From contig RZUM01000013.1 of assembly GCA_004193205.1 (NCBI GenBank), forward strand, positions 24,595 through 88,594: a stretch of 64,000 bases of DNA, given 5' to 3'. Made by a program: the position numbers and the translations under genes. Below are positions 62,952-64,000 of this stretch, one piece after another. Position 1 is the first letter of the stretch; each line of letters opens with the position of its first letter. Source of the stretch: Gordonia sediminis (GTDB taxonomy: Bacteria; Actinomycetota; Actinomycetes; Mycobacteriales; Mycobacteriaceae). Below the pieces are notes generated by a model, which was not told where the DNA came from, ran no database searches, and saw only the letters and a program-made list of their open reading frames with translations.

Positions 62952-64000
62952 TCAGGTCTGGTCGCGACCTTCACGTAGCGCCCGCCGATCCACCTTGCCG
63001 GGCCCGCGCATCGGCAACGCGTCGAGTTCGATCACCTCGCGAGGCGCGGCGTAGCGGTCAAGACGTTCGGTCACCGCGCCGCGGATGCGCTCGGCGTCGA
63101 GTGTCGTTGTGCCCGAGGGGACCACGAAGACGACGACCTTCTCACCGAGCCGCTCGTCGGGGAGCCCGACGACGGCGCACTCGGCGACCGCCGGGTCGTC
63201 GATGATCACGGCCTCCACCACCTGCGGGACGATCGTGAGTCCACCACTGCTGATCGCCTCGTCGGCGCGCCCGATGATGGACAGCACACCATGCTTGTCG
63301 ACGCGGCCGAGGTCGTCGGTGCGGAACCAGCCTGGGTCCGCGAACGCGGGGTGGTCGGGGCGATTGCGGTAGCCGTGGGCGACCATCGGCCCGCCGAGCC
63401 GCACGCGTCCGACACCGTCGGGATTGGCGTCTGCGATGTCGATGACCACACCGTCGAGCGGGATGCCGTCGTAGACGCAGCCGCCGGCGGTCTCGCTCAT
63501 GCCGTAGGTGCGGATGATGGGGATTCCGGCGTTGATTGTCTTGCGCAGCAACGGGACCGGGGTGGCGGCGCCGCCGACGAGCAAAGCGTCGGCCCCGGCC
63601 AGTGCGGCGGTGGCGCGGGGGGAGTCGAGGACCTTGATCAGCTGCGTGGGTACCAGGGAGGTGTAGCGGCGCGGACCGTCGAGGGCGTCGAGCGCGTCGG
63701 CGAAGGCATCCGGGTCGAAGCCGTCGCGGACATCGAGCACGGCGGGAGTGAAGCCGGCGGCCAACGCGCGCACCAAGACTTGAAGTCCGGCGATGTGGTG
63801 CGGGGCGAGGGCGAGCAGCCAGTTGCCGTGGCCGCCGAGGTGCAGTGAGGTGGCCTCGGCGGAGGCGGTGAGGGTCGTCGGGGTGTGCTGGGCGCCCTTG
63901 GGGACACCGGTGGTGCCCGAGGTGGAGATCACCAGGGAGACGTCGTCGTCGATGGGGTCGCCGACGCCGAGGGCGTCGATCAGGAGCTCCGCGGTCTGCG
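62952..64000 (-). CDS. menE: o-Succinylbenzoate--CoA ligase, 5' end beyond the window
   Basis: The visible ~349 residues are the C-terminal part of an adenylate-forming enzyme. They include ISTSGTTGVPKGAQHTPTTL (P-loop), RTYGMSETAGGCVYDGIPLD, GWFRTDDLGRVDKHGVLSII, and MRGPGKVDRRALREGRD with the catalytic Lys. The compact form and Gly-rich LLVGGAATP match MenE of Mycobacteriales, which makes succinylbenzoyl-CoA for menaquinone. The frame is open to the window edge (AELLIDALGVGDPIDDDVSL precedes the P-loop), so the start lies past 64000. Confidence 0.85.
   Translation of the reverse strand, partial: QTAELLIDALGVGDPIDDDVSLVISTSGTTGVPKGAQHTPTTLTASAEATSLHLGGHGNWLLALAPHHIAGLQVLVRALAAGFTPAVLDVRDGFDPDAFADALDALDGPRRYTSLVPTQLIKVLDSPRATAALAGADALLVGGAATPVPLLRKTINAGIPIIRTYGMSETAGGCVYDGIPLDGVVIDIADANPDGVGRVRLGGPMVAHGYRNRPDHPAFADPGWFRTDDLGRVDKHGVLSIIGRADEAISSGGLTIVPQVVEAVIIDDPAVAECAVVGLPDERLGEKVVVFVVPSGTTTLDAERIRGAVTERLDRYAAPREVIELDALPMRGPGKVDRRALREGRDQT

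Noticed and set aside
1-64000. tRNA or rRNA genes
   Set aside because: No rRNA-like segments and no convincing tRNA cloverleaf or GGTTCGAATCC-type T-arm were noticed; a tRNAscan run would be needed to exclude them fully.

Overview
The window is GC-rich and looks like a member of the Mycobacteriales (Corynebacteriales) of the Gordonia/Rhodococcus type. The clues are GTG and TTG starts, chains of ATGA overlaps, a mycothiol-type DinB protein, leaderless-looking promoters, menE at the right edge, and many copies of a short dyad repeat with the arms GGTCTCGATACGCC and CTACTCGACCAGCGGG. That repeat is recalled from such genomes, not searched. Genus level is inference.

Region 1 (1-31220) is a cell-surface polysaccharide locus. 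After an IS3 remnant come an initiating sugar-phosphate transferase, UDP-glucose dehydrogenase, a two-domain glycosyltransferase (GT4 plus WecG/TagA/CpsF), a UDP-hexuronate epimerase-like SDR, two hexapeptide acyltransferases, a Wzx-type flippase, a GT2 enzyme, a Wzy/ligase-type polymerase and a Wzz-BY-kinase co-polymerase. Then, in apparent translational coupling, come a 172-residue protein of unknown function, a 4729-residue NRPS, a low-molecular-weight tyrosine phosphatase and a DUF4012 protein. A phosphatase normally follows the BY-kinase directly in such loci; here a 14-kb NRPS sits between them, so the peptide may be part of or attached to the surface glycan (inference). The NRPS reads C-deltaA-T / C-A-T / C-A-T / C-T / C-A-T-TE. 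Repetitive palindromic elements are translated in frame inside it.

Region 2 (31221-49750) is an accessory island with visibly lower GC in its intact genes. It holds an unknown two-gene membrane module (31408-33881), a graveyard of IS630, IS1634/IS1549-like, IS3/IS481, TetR and membrane-protein pseudogenes (33950-37400), and then a four-gene operon of an alpha/beta hydrolase and three caspase-fold (CHAT/C25-like) proteins (37828-43239). Convergent to it is a two-gene unit: a small two-TM protein ending in an RHIM/BASS-like amyloid motif and a STAND NTPase-TPR protein beginning with a matching motif. A YidC/Oxa1 paralogue lies just upstream of that unit. The two units together are the best candidate for an undescribed regulated-cell-death or anti-phage system.

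Region 3 (49799-55096) holds small modules: an Xre/RES toxin-antitoxin pair, a 3-TM protein, a DinB-type protein, an AbiEi-like antitoxin with a truncated partner, a fragment of the tyrosine phosphatase gene, two of the window's three members of a small single-TM protein family, and a small secreted protein.

Region 4 (55221-62950) has a methyltransferase and then a divergent cluster built around an aminoacyl-tRNA-synthetase-like amino acid:[carrier protein] ligase: carrier protein, DUF1839 protein, GH2 glycosidase and a dedicated AcpS on the minus strand; acyl-CoA dehydrogenase and the ligase on the plus strand. The ligase would load an amino acid on the carrier, AcpS would make the holo-carrier, and the flavoenzyme may oxidise the tethered aminoacyl group (inference). 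The window ends inside menE.
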